Assembly: GCF_000213175.1 (NCBI RefSeq)
Contig: NW_009799099.1
Location: 297,373-361,372 of the forward strand
Direction: 5' to 3'
Origin: Neurospora tetrasperma FGSC 2508
Lineage: Eukaryota > Ascomycota > Sordariomycetes > Sordariales > Sordariaceae
Length of the DNA: 64,000 nt
Program-made: the position numbers and the translations under genes
Shown here: one piece after another, positions 53,188 through 64,000 of the stretch
How positions within the stretch are numbered: the first letter of the stretch is position 1
Layout: each line of letters begins with the position of its first letter
The notes under the pieces: generated by a model
Seen by the model: only the letters and a program-made list of their open reading frames with translations
Told to the model about the DNA's origin: nothing
The model's database searches: none

Positions 53188-54260
53188 TTGGGGGGTTTCG
53201 TTTTCCTTTTTTCTTTTTTTTTTCTTCTTTTCTTTCTTTCAGTTATCGATCTGATGGGTGATGCAAGCGCACATCCGGCTACAGATGATTTGGTGTTGTG
53301 TACGGAGTATGTATTACTATTTCATTTTCCTGTGAACGGCAACCGGATATCATCATCAAACACTACGGCCATAGTTGGCACTAGACCAGAAGGGCTGCTT
53401 TTGTTTCTGCGTGTTTCATTTTGACCTATGCTACTGAAAGTTCAGAGACGGATCGGTCTCCTGTTTCACGCTTTTCGGGACAAACGCAACACTGCAGACC
53501 AAAGAAAAGGGTCCCAATATCAAGCTGGCCGTGAGTGTCCATGGGTTATGAGCAGCTGAAATCATGCCGTTGGCTCCACTAACCATCATGCCATAGTCTT
53601 CGAATTGGAAGTGCCTGTTCCCTGTCCAAATCAATCATGATGCAGTGAGGTTGGATGAGAGCAACGTCGTGAAGTTTCTTGAATCACAAACCATTCCCAC
53701 GACTGGCCTCAAGTCCACGATCATGATAACAAGGGACCGAGAAGATGGCAGTCCTTGGTAAGTCTGGCTGAATGTGAGACATCTATAATCGGCGACGACG
53801 AACTGTCCTGCATTGCGATTATACACTGTACGCCGAACTGTGCAGCTCATAGCTGAGGGGGTGAGGCACTGTGTTGGCCCTCTGATTGGGACAGTCTGGA
53901 GTAGATTAGTGAAAGTGTAGCTCATTGGGCTATTCCTCCAGCTGTTTTGATAAGCGAGACGCGACCTCTTTCGCAGCGAAAGTCCCAATGACGGGACGAC
54001 GGAACACAGCGCGCCGTTGATATAACTCAACGAGAGGGAGTCGTTACCATACTCGCTGCTAACAACGGACACGATCCTCACTTGGACGAATCGCCCCACA
54101 AGCCTGTGACCTACATCGCAACGACCATTCCCGACGGAGACAACAGAACGGAACAGACTCGTCGACTTGGTTCTCCACTAGGCATCACGTACCTCTACGT
54201 AACGACGCGATCAACATCAAAAGAGAACCCTTTATCTACCGACCCAACGGCCAGACAACA
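53188..54260. other. Intergenic region upstream of the third F-box/ankyrin gene
   Basis: GC returns to normal directly after the transposon end. A pyrimidine-rich run (about 53204-53240) is present. A minus-strand frame of 154 codons (54099-53635) has no recognisable motif and overlaps the probable promoter of the next gene; I do not support it as a gene. Confidence 0.4.
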
Positions 54261-55793
54261 ATGGACACAAACATCCCCAGCACCACACAGGGAATTTCTT
54301 ACCTACCTCCCGAAGTTCACCTCATAATTTCGGAAATCCTAAAGGACCACGGTCAATGGGACACACTGGCCGTACTGTCTCGGTCCACGCATAGGCTGAG
54401 GTCGATATACGAGCCACGATTGTACAGCACCACCAAGCACGCAAACAACCCGTCTTGCTACCCATATAGATTTTGGGGAAAAGATCCAGCATTAGGCTCA
54501 AACAACCTCGTCAAGGCGCTCATGTGGGGTATCATCAATGAATCGGTGCCTGTGTTGGCTCAAGCCAAAGCGTATGGAGCTGATGTCAATGCCTTGGTCG
54601 AGTACAATAATTGCTGTAATTTCAACGAGTCGCGCCGGCATGGCTGGGGAACGATACTCCAGCATGCTATTGAGAGAGGCTGTGCCCGCTCTGTAGTATG
54701 GCTGATTCAAGAGGGCGCGGTCATCAAGACGCCCGGCCAAGCTGCCGTCGACATGTGCGACTGTGAAGATCGCAGCCGACGCAACGGAGGGCCGAAGCAC
54801 CAATGCTCGACATTACACCTAGCCTTATGCAAAGGCCATCTTGAAATCGCAAAGCTCATTATGCATCACCTCGGGCCAGCGGCTTTGAAAGAATCGCAAC
54901 GCATCGACGGGTGTCTAATCCTCCAAACCGCCACGTATACGGCCAACGCCAAGAAGGAGATCAAGTTCCTGTCCGCCATATTGGAGTACCCAAGCGTTCG
55001 CGACCTGGTTAACATGGTTGACCCTCACACCCAACAAACCGTTCTTGAGGAAGCCCTACTGCGTGCAGCGTATAGTGGTCGTAAATTCTTACGCCCAATT
55101 ATCAAGACGCTTGTTCGCCAGGGAGGGGCTAGCCTTGGCCCGTTCCCTGCTGGGTCTGAGCATGCAGGGCAGTCGCCCCTCCTTCACGTACTTATTGAAA
55201 GCGGCTTTTATGAAGCTATACATCTTCTCCGTCTAGGCTGCGACCCGGATGGGAAGCCTGCCACCACGATCATCTCTCTGGATCAGGGTTGGTTGACCCC
55301 GCTGCACTATCTAATTCGTCACGAAGGGGCTGTCAGAGGAGAAGACCCAGATTGGATGATGGGTCGAGGAGTCAGTCTTGGTTTCAGGCGGAGGAGTGAG
55401 CAGGTCCTGCAAGTCATCAAGGCACTTGTCTGCTCTGGAGCGTCGCTGATGATCAAAGCTTCTACCGATTCCAACCTCACGCCCCTGGAGAACGCCATTT
55501 CGCACGGCGCTCCATTTCTCTCCATCCATCGTCGAGTTGCTGCTTATAAATTGTTGAGGCTCTTGCTCGAGAACGTCAAAGAGGGAAAGATTACACAGAC
55601 GGCGCGGGAAGAGGCGGAGCTGTGTATGACACGGATCAAGGAGGATCTTAGGGCTGAACAGGCCTTGTATGATTTGTCGGATGAGCGGGTGACGATGAGG
55701 GGGTGGAGGAGTGGGGTCCAACCTATTCGTTTGGGGTGGATATCTTGGTCTCGTGGAGCGAATGGAGGACGGTTGCTGAGGAACTGTGGTTGA
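54261..55793 (+). CDS. F-box-like/ankyrin-repeat protein, copy 3
   Basis: The frame codes for 510 residues from ATG 54261 (CAACAATGG; MDTNIPSTTQGISYLPPEVH). The F-box-like head ISYLPPEVHLIISEILKD...LAVLSRSTHRLRSIYEPRLY is followed by ankyrin-type repeats: LVKALMWGIINESVPVLAQAKAYGADVNAL, TILQHAIERGCARSVVWLIQEGA, STLHLALCKGHLEIAKLIMHH, FYEAIHLLRLGCDPDG, ALVCSGASLMIK. It has the C-rich insert DMCDCEDRSRR, which corresponds to MCQCTTQSRS in the gene at 39584. Like that gene it has KEDLRAEQALYDLSDERV...QPIRLG, but here the frame runs on for another 16 residues (WISWSRG...NCG). It lacks the Lys-rich head of its paralog. Confidence 0.85.
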   Translation: MDTNIPSTTQGISYLPPEVHLIISEILKDHGQWDTLAVLSRSTHRLRSIYEPRLYSTTKHANNPSCYPYRFWGKDPALGSNNLVKALMWGIINESVPVLAQAKAYGADVNALVEYNNCCNFNESRRHGWGTILQHAIERGCARSVVWLIQEGAVIKTPGQAAVDMCDCEDRSRRNGGPKHQCSTLHLALCKGHLEIAKLIMHHLGPAALKESQRIDGCLILQTATYTANAKKEIKFLSAILEYPSVRDLVNMVDPHTQQTVLEEALLRAAYSGRKFLRPIIKTLVRQGGASLGPFPAGSEHAGQSPLLHVLIESGFYEAIHLLRLGCDPDGKPATTIISLDQGWLTPLHYLIRHEGAVRGEDPDWMMGRGVSLGFRRRSEQVLQVIKALVCSGASLMIKASTDSNLTPLENAISHGAPFLSIHRRVAAYKLLRLLLENVKEGKITQTAREEAELCMTRIKEDLRAEQALYDLSDERVTMRGWRSGVQPIRLGWISWSRGANGGRLLRNCG

Positions 55794-57454
55794 GGAATGT
55801 TTCTATCTCTGATCGCGGGTCGAAGGGGTTTCATGGGCCTGGCGTCGAGGTGTCCTTGGGCTGGGCGTCGTCGGCTCGATGGATGAGACCATTGCGCTGA
55901 GTTGCGGAAATTGTGCGGAAAAACCCGTTTTGCATTGCTTATATGAAATCAAACCCCCAAAGAAAAGAGAGACCTCCGGAGATCAGGTCAATTTCCAGCA
56001 ATTGCTTGTTTACAAGCATCTCATACACGATGGGTAGGGCGCACAGAGGGTTGGTCTCCCGAACTACTCTGGCGAGTCGCGCGTTTGGATATCATGGATG
56101 CGGAATGCCACAGGCCATTGGGAATTGCAATGTTGAAAGGACCTGAGCGTTTGTCTCCTGAGATTGGCGACCCTGAAGATGGTTGGGCTTATGTTGAGGC
56201 GCGTGCAAGGACCAAAAGCCATATCGTGGGACTTGAAGATAGGAGACAGAAGTGAGGGAGTGGATGGGAGAGGGCTGAGAAGGCGACGGCGGAGGATATC
56301 GAGGATGCGCTGCCGTTGAACTGTGGTATTTGGTTCAATTGGAGCCCGCGGAGAATGAGGAAGCCGGTCTTGCTGAGCTGGTTGGGTTGGGGGAGGAACT
56401 GCAGCGGGAAGAAAAAAAAAAAAGAAAAAAAAAAGAAAAAAACAATAGGAAAAGGGTGGGTGGGCTTGGTGTGCAGTTGGTGATACTGTTTGACTTGAGT
56501 TTGTGTGCAAGGCGTTCTTCGAGCACCCAATGGTCTGGATCATTTCCCAGATTCCACGCCCCGATCCCCCTTGTGGTGCCTTGATGCGGTTCTGGAGGGA
56601 CGATTGTGCGGGGGAAGAGATGGTTTCGCGACACCGATGAGGCTGTGCAACTGCAGCAGCGTGTTGCATAATTAGGCAACAACATCTCCAACATCCGGCA
56701 ACAGAGTGGTTGGTTGGTTGGTGGTCTAGTACCTGAGCTAGCACCACCAATTAGTGTAGTGGTTCCCCCCAGTCTATGATGGATGGCGGTGCAATAATGA
56801 GGCACAGCTCAATGCTACCTACCTCAACCGGACTGGCAAGTCGGCAGCCGGCCATTCCCGACAATGTGGCATGCAGCATGTTTCCCCAGCTCCTGAGCCC
56901 CAAAGGCGATGTCTGGCGGCGTCATAAGATGATGAGCGGTATCTTTTTTTGGGTAATATGTTGGGCGTCCAGGCTGCCCGTTGTCGCGACAAAACTGCTA
57001 AACATTCCATTGTGTCTCTATCGACGACACTCGACCTCCAAGTTAACATCGGCAGTCCACGAACTTCACGGGATATTTGCATCTCGCGCTTCATATTGCC
57101 CACCGCCCTCGTCTTTACGTTAGTCGGTATTCGGTTGATTGGATAAGATCGTACAAGGTCAACGACACTGCCCAGTACCGGCGCCCTTCTGGATGTGCCC
57201 CTCACTGGCTTTTCTCTTATCTCTTCAAGCCCCCCTCTCGAAAAGTAATAGCCTACCTTAATAAGGGGACGCCTACAAAGATTGACTATTACCAAAACCC
57301 ACCGTTGCTGCCACTCTCCACTCGTTTACGGTGACATCTCCGTTGTCAATCGGATCTTCCCAAACAGTATCTGTGATCAAACTGCCCCTCCTCCGCAAAG
57401 ACACACGTCGGGCTACTTGAATTTCACATTACTGTAATTTAAGCGTCACCCATA
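55794..57454. other. Intergenic region before the broken HET-domain gene
   Basis: No gene is firmly supported. An A/G-rich run lies at about 56408-56446. A minus-strand frame (56750-56064, 228 codons) reads this run as poly-Phe and otherwise lacks motifs; its last 50 codons look more protein-like, but this is not enough for a call. Confidence 0.4.
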
Positions 57455-59941
57455 ATGTCGACTATAAGGGACAGACGGAAGCATTAGAATCGCGTTGAAG
57501 CGATAGTAGAAGCTCTGGATCTGAACTACAACACTACAACTAATGTACCTTATGCATTTGCTTCGGCTGGAGTTTTTAGTGCCGATAACGCGACCAATTC
57601 GGAAGGCCTGTCGGACGACTATGCTTATATATAAGCCAAAGACAATTCAACGAACTAGTACTTGGACTTGCATTAGGGAGTTGATGGCTAGAATATCTGC
57701 TCGAGGTGCAATGAGATTAAGGATTTCTTCGATTTCGAACGAGGGATTCGGGTTAAATTTTGGCGCACCCTGGACCTCTCGGTTTTTGTCTTTCGAGATC
57801 GGGATACACTATTTGAGTCGCCCTATGTATTCCTAAGGAAAGTCTGGAAAGTCACACATCACATTTCCAAAACTTGTCTGTTCTGCTCGTTTCTAATGAA
57901 TTGCGCATTAAGAATGGCTATTTATACCGCAGTTGATCTCAAATCCAACGATTGGTTTCTTGCCCTTGCAGTTGGATTCCTGGAAAATTGGACTGGGAAA
58001 GCTCGCTACCGCTATAGGTTCAGATCACTTTTGAGGACTCCAATATTGGAATTCAAACTATGTCAAAATAGGGATACGAAAAACCCTTTCGTATGTGGTG
58101 ACGGAGACTGGGAAGACACTCACCTCATATTACCTGTTCAAGCCTATGACGATAGGCATGACGAGATCTCAGATACAATCGACTGGGAACTCATTAAAGA
58201 GTGGCTGCATAAGTGTTATGCAGAATACGACAATAACTACTGCAATGCTCCGATATCAGTCACTGCCGAAGATATCCCCAGCTTTTGCCTTATTGATTGC
58301 GAGATTGAAACAATCATTCTAGCGATAGGGGTGTATGATTTGAAGTACGTTACCCTTAGCTATGTTTGGGGAGCTTCAACCACACTTCCCCAAGTGTTGG
58401 ATGCCAGTACAGTACTTCCCGTGTTATACGATAGTAACTAGCGGCCAAAGGTGGTTAACGATGCCATGGAAGCTGTATAGAGGATCGGATACCGATATCT
58501 CTGGGTGGATTGGTATTGCATCCCACAAAGCGACCACGATGCGAAAAGCATACAAATTAAAATTATGGGCAAAATCTACTCTATGTCCGTCTTTACTATT
58601 ATTGTAGCGGCCGGCAATGATGTTGAGTACGGGCTGCCGGGGGTTAGTTCACCCCCAAGCCTTCAGCCAGTGTGGACTACTTTACGTAGCGGTAATAGAG
58701 TAATGCTAGTTATTTATTTCGAGCCACTAAATAAGGATATATTGAGATTTACCTGGAACTCTCGGGGCTGGACTTACTAAGAGGCCTTATTATCAAAAAG
58801 GCGGCTTGTCTTCACAGATCGTCACGTCTACTTTCAATGCGAGTCTATGCAAAGCGTTGGATACCCCCGTCTGGACCCCCCGAAAGATCCGCCTCGTTGG
58901 TCCTACGTAGGGGTTGCCAAGGGAAGCGAGGTGTTTCCGTTTCGATGGTACCATGGAACATCATCATCGGCAGATTCTATATGGGACCTCATCAACGACT
59001 ACAGGAAGCGAATGCTGTCGTTTGAACACGATGCTATCCATGCAGTGCAGGGTATCCTCGAGTCTTTCCGCAGCAATTGCGACCTATGGCTCTTTTATGG
59101 GTTGCCGGTCATGGACTCAAGCACTTTAGATATCGGCAACCTCCAGAGTACCCCAAGCGTGTTCACTGTTCTTGGGCTGGCTTTTGGGCTGGCTTGCGGA
59201 ACCTCTTGGAAAGTTCATTCTGGCATGCAGGCATTACTTGGAAGACTACTCTGGACGGATCGCTGGGACACAACTGTCGCGCTACATCAATGTCAGGAGA
59301 CAGGGCTCAGTGATCAAGCAGAGCTACGAAGAATTGGATTTCCAAGCTGGACATGGGCTGGTTGGAAAATTGCTAACAACTGGGTGGAGATCACAGGCCA
59401 CATCAGGGTTGACGGAGTTACTCCCAAGTACAATATACTCGACGGATTTTCTCTCGAAATACGGGTCTCGTACGATGACGAATGCCTTACCTGTCCGAGA
59501 GACAATCATGAAATCCGACGCCGGTCTGGGAACATTAGCCAATTTCCAGACTTTCTCATCATAAGCGGGCCCGTGTTTGACGTGAGCATTTCATGCACAA
59601 ATGCAAACGACCAGTGTACCGCTGGCTATCTAACACGCCCCGTTGTCTGGAAATATACTTCACCCCCGTTCCTCGCACGTGCGACTTACGAGGGACCGCC
59701 ATTCTCAGTCGACGAAGTCAGGGGAGATACTTTAGACCTCGTGGCACTTTACATCCTTTCTAAGGCCCTTGAGAAACCTCATCTCAATACATTTGTCCAT
59801 GCGCTCCTCCTACGACCGGTTGGAAGAGATGTCCATGGGCAGATCTATGAGCGGGTGACATGCGTCAGATTGAGGGCCCAGCTGGGTCCAGGCCCTCCGG
59901 TGAAAGACCTCAAACTGAGACAAATGGAGCTTCGCATATGA
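57455..59941 (+). pseudogene. Broken HET-domain (heterokaryon incompatibility) gene
   Basis: A single reading frame of 829 codons from ATG 57455 to 59941 shows the full plan of a fungal HET-domain protein. There is a Cys-pair head (ICSRCNEI), the HET core signatures ETIILAIGVYDLKYVTLSYVWG, LWVDWYCIPQ and IYSMSVFTIIVAAG, a GLPGVS segment, SRGWTY and later FTDRHVYFQCES, and a long C-terminal part (58847-59941 fully open) with FPSWTWAGWK. HET proteins trigger cell death in non-self fusion. Here the frame is interrupted by about eight stops, all in one frame, and those I can judge look like transition changes of the RIP kind. The C-terminal third is untouched, so decay may be partial or recent. 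Confidence 0.8.
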
Positions 59942-60455
59942 TAGCAATCATGGCATCAGGCTGTATATAGCACAATCTCTTTCCTTTCTATTCTAGGTAA
60001 TTTGCGTTTCTCCAATATATAGTCACTGCCCGTATCAAACCACATGTTCACTTCTTGTCCGCAAGCCATCAACACGTCAAATCGTCAAAGCCATCTTCCA
60101 ATACTTCTACGAAAGAAACTCGATCACTCCCGCACGTCGCACCCCCTACGCAAAGAGTAGCACCGAAGAGCGTAGAGATATCCAAAGGGACTGTCCCTCC
60201 ATCAGACTTTGCAGAGAGAAGGAAAAGAGCTTGACTCAAGAAGAGCACGAAACGGGGAAAAGGTCGTCTGGCAGGTAGTGCAAGCCTGAAAGACTGGAAG
60301 CATTGCTTGACTGAGATGCTCCATGACCCATGCGTCTGCTGGTCTTCGAATTATCTACCCACACCGGTAGGTAGCAAATACAAGATTATAACATATAGAA
60401 TGAAATTCTCATCATTTAATACCGAAGAAGCTTGCAGGAAACAAGACTATTCCGA
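59942..60455. other. Convergent intergenic region
   Basis: This is the 3' region shared by the broken HET gene and the C2H2 gene on the opposite strand. Nothing else is seen. Confidence 0.4.
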
Positions 60456-63006
60456 CTAATGACCGACGAAGTGTTTGTGCCTCAGCACATTATCCTTTCT
60501 ACCCTTGTATTCGCAACCCGGAAAATCGCACTTCACATGCATGTTCCACTCAAGAATGTTGTTCTCTCGGGCATACACCGGGTGCCGCATCCACAAATGA
60601 CGGCGGAGATCTCTCTGGTTGCCTGCTTTGTAGAGGCAACCTTCAGTGGCTTTTGTCGGACATTCGCGAAGTCCAAACTGGGATTCACCTCCAGTGTTAA
60701 AGTCAAGATCGTCACCTCGGCTCCTTCGAGGGCTCTTTTTCTGGCTTTGCTCTCGGTGAGCGGCACCTCCTGGTTCATTATGCGCGTTGGTGGGAGGAGG
60801 TCTGTGAAAAGGAGGTCTGTGAATGATCTCTGGTCCCAAATGCTCATCAGGATTGTCGTCAGGGTTATTTTCCAAACTCCAACTCCTCGGACGGAAACCC
60901 CCATTGCCTGTGTTCCAATTTGATTCTAGTTCAATTCTGGAGTCTTCGTTACTGGCAGCCGTGTGCGGGAAAAGCGGCAGGGACATGTCGTCGTCCCACT
61001 GAATGAACCCACTAGGCAGCGGGTCTGATTCCATGCCCACGCTGTTCCACAATTGCGTAGCTGGTAACACTGTCGTGAATCCATACATTGCACCTGGCCC
61101 ACCTTGTACATATGATGCATCAAAGTGGTGAGGTTCAAGAGTTTGGTGGGATGACGCGATAGTCCCAGGAACATTTTGTTCAGGTTCATCCTCGACTGTA
61201 CCATCGGGACGCCTGTACTTGAACATGCTGATTGGCTTGAGTGATGGCCACACTGGTACCGGAACAAAAGGAGGAGAGTGAAGATGAACAGGCGGCGGGC
61301 CTTGCGAGGGTTGAGAGGGAGGTGGCACAGCTTCACGAGAATCCCAGCCCGATGGTTTGACAAACGAGGGTAACTTAACCCCATCTTTATGCATCGCAGT
61401 ATCGTCGCTTACAAGACGTGGTAGTCCGTCTGGTATCTTGTTATCATGATGCTCAGGGGCTTTCTGAGATTCTTCCATGTCGTTTTGGTCATCTGACAGC
61501 GATTCCTCGTCTAGCCTACGATTCGGAAGCACGAACAGAGCTACGTCTTCCTGATGTCGACCAACATGACGTGTGTATGCCTTGAACGAGTTCAGCTCTT
61601 CACCGCATAATTCGCATTGCTTGGGCGCATCGAGCGGTCTTTCTTGTTCGGATAGTCGAATGAGACTCTCTGAGCTCAGGCTCTCGGCATGTTCCTTGTG
61701 AAATGTCGCAAGATGGGCTTTCAGAGCCGGTAGATCGTCGACTTGGAAGTCTTTGCATCCAAAGGGACAGAGAAATATGCTCCAGTGGGCTTGCTGAACA
61801 TGCTGCGTCCACTGGTGACGCCGTTGGAAGTCTTGTCCTGCAACGGGACAGTCCGGATAGAGGCAGATGTAAGGCCTCAAGTCTCCGAGGACATGTTTCC
61901 TGCAATGAAATTGTCGGGTCAGCATGAACAATGACCCCAAGCAGGACTCGGACAATGACAGGATTCTCACCTCCAATCTTTTGTTGTCTCAACTGATATC
62001 ATCCGGTAACAGAAGGGGCACTCAAATGGCCCTTGTTGTGCTTCGTCTGGCATTGAAGGCATTCTTGATCGAGATCCATCAGGAACTGAGCTAGGGGCAA
62101 AGGAGGTCTCGGTTCGACCAGCCTCAGAACGGCTGTCGAAGTCCTCGACACCAGAACCGTACCAGTTGGATGTCTTCAGGTGTTGCGGGAGAGACGAGGC
62201 CACGGTGGTCTCTCCTACTGTCTTTGTGTCATGGCATGGCGGCTCTATTCCATCTTCGGGCAGTCCTTGCGCAAGTTTCCGACGGTGCTCCTCTCGATAT
62301 CGAAAGTACTGGCGCCTGAAGGAGTTGGCTTTTCCAAGCTGATTGACGATCCCTTGATGTGCGGAAGGAAACTTATTTAGGATATGGGCTGTGTCAAACG
62401 CTTCATAGTGAGAGGTATCAATCATTGCTGACCGCCTGAATCGATCGTGAGGGGCAGGGTGGTGGATCGAAACTGATAGTCGGAATAGACAGTTGATGAT
62501 CTCGGAGGCTTCAGACACAATTTGGGATAGTTCTGTGAGACCTGCGGGAGACTGGGCTTCTGGGCCATCACTGTCAGAGTCCTCATCGTCTGAGGTGGGT
62601 TCCATGCTGTCCCAAGATTTGACTGTTCCGTTGGCTATTGAGGTTCCTGTCCAAAATTGCCACACTCGCACGTTAGCCTTGTATGAGCAGACCTGTGAAG
62701 TTCTTAGGGCTCAAACTCACCATCCTGAAGGCATTCCACCAGGCCTTTCAACAGGTTGATCACCTGGGTCCTGATGTGCGATGCATCCTGTAGCCGGTAA
62801 TCCAGCGAGGACCGCCCCGTCCGATGTGCCCTCAGGTTCGTCGACCATACACGAAATCTGCCCAGCTGATTCTTGATGGAAGGTCGAAGATCCTCCGGGA
62901 CATCATTCTCTACCAGACCACACTTTTGGGTTAGAGCCGCAAGACTGTCGTTCAGTGACTTGAACCCGTCGAGGCATGAAGGCACCAAGGCCGAGATATT
63001 TGCCAT
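60456..63006 (-). CDS. C2H2 zinc-finger protein of the fungal NLR-associated type
   Basis: Three exons read 63006-62721, 62646-61971 and 61899-60456. Intron 1 is GTGAGT...GGCTAACG...GACAG and intron 2 GTGAGA...TTGCAG; phases fit to give 801 residues. The helical N-terminal region (MANISALVPSCLDGFKSLND...) is followed by an acidic linker (SDDEDSDSDGPEAQ), a FECPFCYRMIS cysteine pair, and C2H2-like fingers YICLYPDCPVAGQDFQRRHQWTQHVQQAH, FLCPFGCKDF...LKAHLATFH and QCELCGEEL...YTRHVGRHQEDVALFVLP. A Pro-rich, disordered middle leads to a C-terminal pair of fingers (ECPTKATEGCLYKAGNQRDL, KCDFPGCEYKGRKDNVLRH). The LGDLRPYICL...HQEDVALFVLP block is typical of a large fungal family found near or fused to NLR-like and ankyrin proteins. 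Confidence 0.85.
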
Positions 63007-63501
63007 GGCTCGTCTTCGGGTTACTGCTAAAGGACTTTGTTGGCATCGATGAAAATCCTGTGATGGCGTACCTCTAGATTGAATAGAGGTAGGGTTCTTG
63101 TTGCTAGCCCCAACTTAAGAAAATTGATGTTCCCTTCAACTGTGAGGTGGGAGAGGTGAAGTTGGCACACTTGAGCCGCCTTACAGGTGCCTATTAGACG
63201 AGTCAGTAAGCACGATGCAACCTTGACATACCCAACCAAACAGCCAACCAGCCAGTATGAAGCCCAATGCGGGGTCAGGCAGCGCGGGGAAAGGACGGAC
63301 TGCGCCACTGTGGTTTGTTTGGCAGGCATCAACCTCAAATGTTGACAGCGACGTGTGCCATTTGACTCCTACCTTATCTGTAGGGTATGTATCCATCCCC
63401 GTTCATTTCATCACACGCCTGCCTACCGCTGACCAGCCCGGGTCGATTTGTGACAGCTCGTTAGTTCATCATCCGGCCGAGCTCAATTGCAAGTCCCAGC
63501 T
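63007..63501. promoter_or_regulatory. Shared divergent promoter region
   Basis: The C2H2 gene (minus) and the gene starting at 63502 (plus) diverge from these 495 bp. No clear TATA box or operator-like motif was found. Confidence 0.35.
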
Positions 63502-64000
63502 ATGTCAGGATTAGAGGTCGCTGGTCTTGTCCTCGGGGCGTTGCCTCTCATCATCTCTTCCTTGGAAGGCTATGCCAAAGGTGCCGGAGCATTTAAAAAA
63601 TGGCTGTTCTACAGACGGGAGCTCACGATTCTGCAGAGAGGGTTGCAAACAGAGCATGCGAAGCTCCAAAACGTCTGCGAGAAGCTGCTGATGGGGATAG
63701 CACAGCCACCCGTTATCGAGCAAATGATCAAAGATCCGTTCGGGCCCCAGTGGATGGAAGAACAGATTTACCACAAGATCCGGCAGAGGCTATGGAGAGC
63801 AGCCGGGGTCTTTGAGGAGAATCTCAGAGATATCCAAAAAGCCCTGAAAGAGTTGGAGGACAAGTTGAACCTACCTGTAGGTTCGGGTGTTGAGGTATGA
63901 GAGCTCCCAGTTGTTCTCGCCCCAAGGATTCTGCTGAGAGTGTCTTGCTAACGTTCTCGTTCGCTAGCCCCTACCGGATAGAGTCAGTTTCAGAAAAGAG
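63502..64000 (+). CDS. N-terminal part of a protein of the fungal STAND/DUF7580-associated type (runs off the right edge)
   Basis: Exon 1 is 63502-63894 (131 codons), then an intron from GTATGA (63895) with GCTAACG branch to CGCTAG (63967), and exon 2 from 63968 (PLPDRVSFRKE) past the window end. An in-frame ATG at 63487 gives five more residues (MQVPA). The start MSGLEVAGLVLGALPLIISSLEGYAKG is a glycine-rich hydrophobic helix followed by WLFYRRELTILQRGLQTEHAKLQNVCEKLLMG and an amphipathic helix (IQKALKELEDKLNL). This kind of N-terminus is common in fungal proteins labelled DUF7580 and in NLR-associated helical domains; the effector or sensor part lies outside the window. Confidence 0.65.

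Noticed and set aside
53635-54099. Minus-strand frame of 154 codons
   Set aside because: No motifs; it lies in the promoter side of the third F-box/ankyrin gene.
56064-56750. Minus-strand frame of 228 codons
   Set aside because: The middle is a poly-Phe reading of an A/G-rich run; no motifs, no good start.

Overview
This window reads as nuclear DNA of a filamentous ascomycete, most likely a Neurospora-like member of the Sordariales. Three things point there: short introns with GTACGT/GTGAGT donors and CTAAC branch sites; a large AT-rich island in which repeated DNA carries many C-to-T and G-to-A transitions, the mark of repeat-induced point mutation (RIP); and families typical of this group (HET-domain, F-box/ankyrin, APSES Mbp1-type). 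No gene was compared with a database; all names rest on motifs seen in the sequence.

Layout. 1-11.7 kb is a core region: the 3' end of a conserved hypothetical gene, an MBP1/Res-type APSES-ankyrin cell-cycle factor (minus strand), a small membrane protein with a hidden second exon, and a DMT/SLC35F-like transporter. 12.3-24.5 kb is a tandem array of F-box-like/LRR-like paralogs, all on the plus strand: one relic, two full-length open genes, and two genes of the same length each interrupted by one in-frame stop. 26-34.3 kb is unusual: a secreted Kex2-processed repeat protein with 14 copies of GRSGYN, then four tiny two-exon genes for lysine/glutamate-rich helical proteins with the same gene plan, all on the minus strand. 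A RIP-mutated tandem duplication lies between two of them. 34.5-35.6 kb holds an AlkB-like dioxygenase.

36-56 kb carries three F-box/ankyrin paralogs. Between the second and third sits a 12.0-kb Mutator-like DNA transposon with 50-bp perfect terminal inverted repeats and an 8-bp target duplication. It is RIP-degraded and was itself invaded by a Ty3/gypsy-type LTR element and by a second element that left only a solo LTR. 57.4-64 kb looks like an allorecognition/innate-immunity neighbourhood: a broken HET-domain gene, a C2H2 zinc-finger gene, and the start of a divergent gene with an N-terminus of the kind seen in fungal NLR-associated proteins.

The most novel items are the GRSGYN repeat precursor and the four-gene cluster of very small charged proteins. 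The latter is easy to miss because each gene begins with an 11-38 nt coding exon before a phase-2 GTACGT intron.
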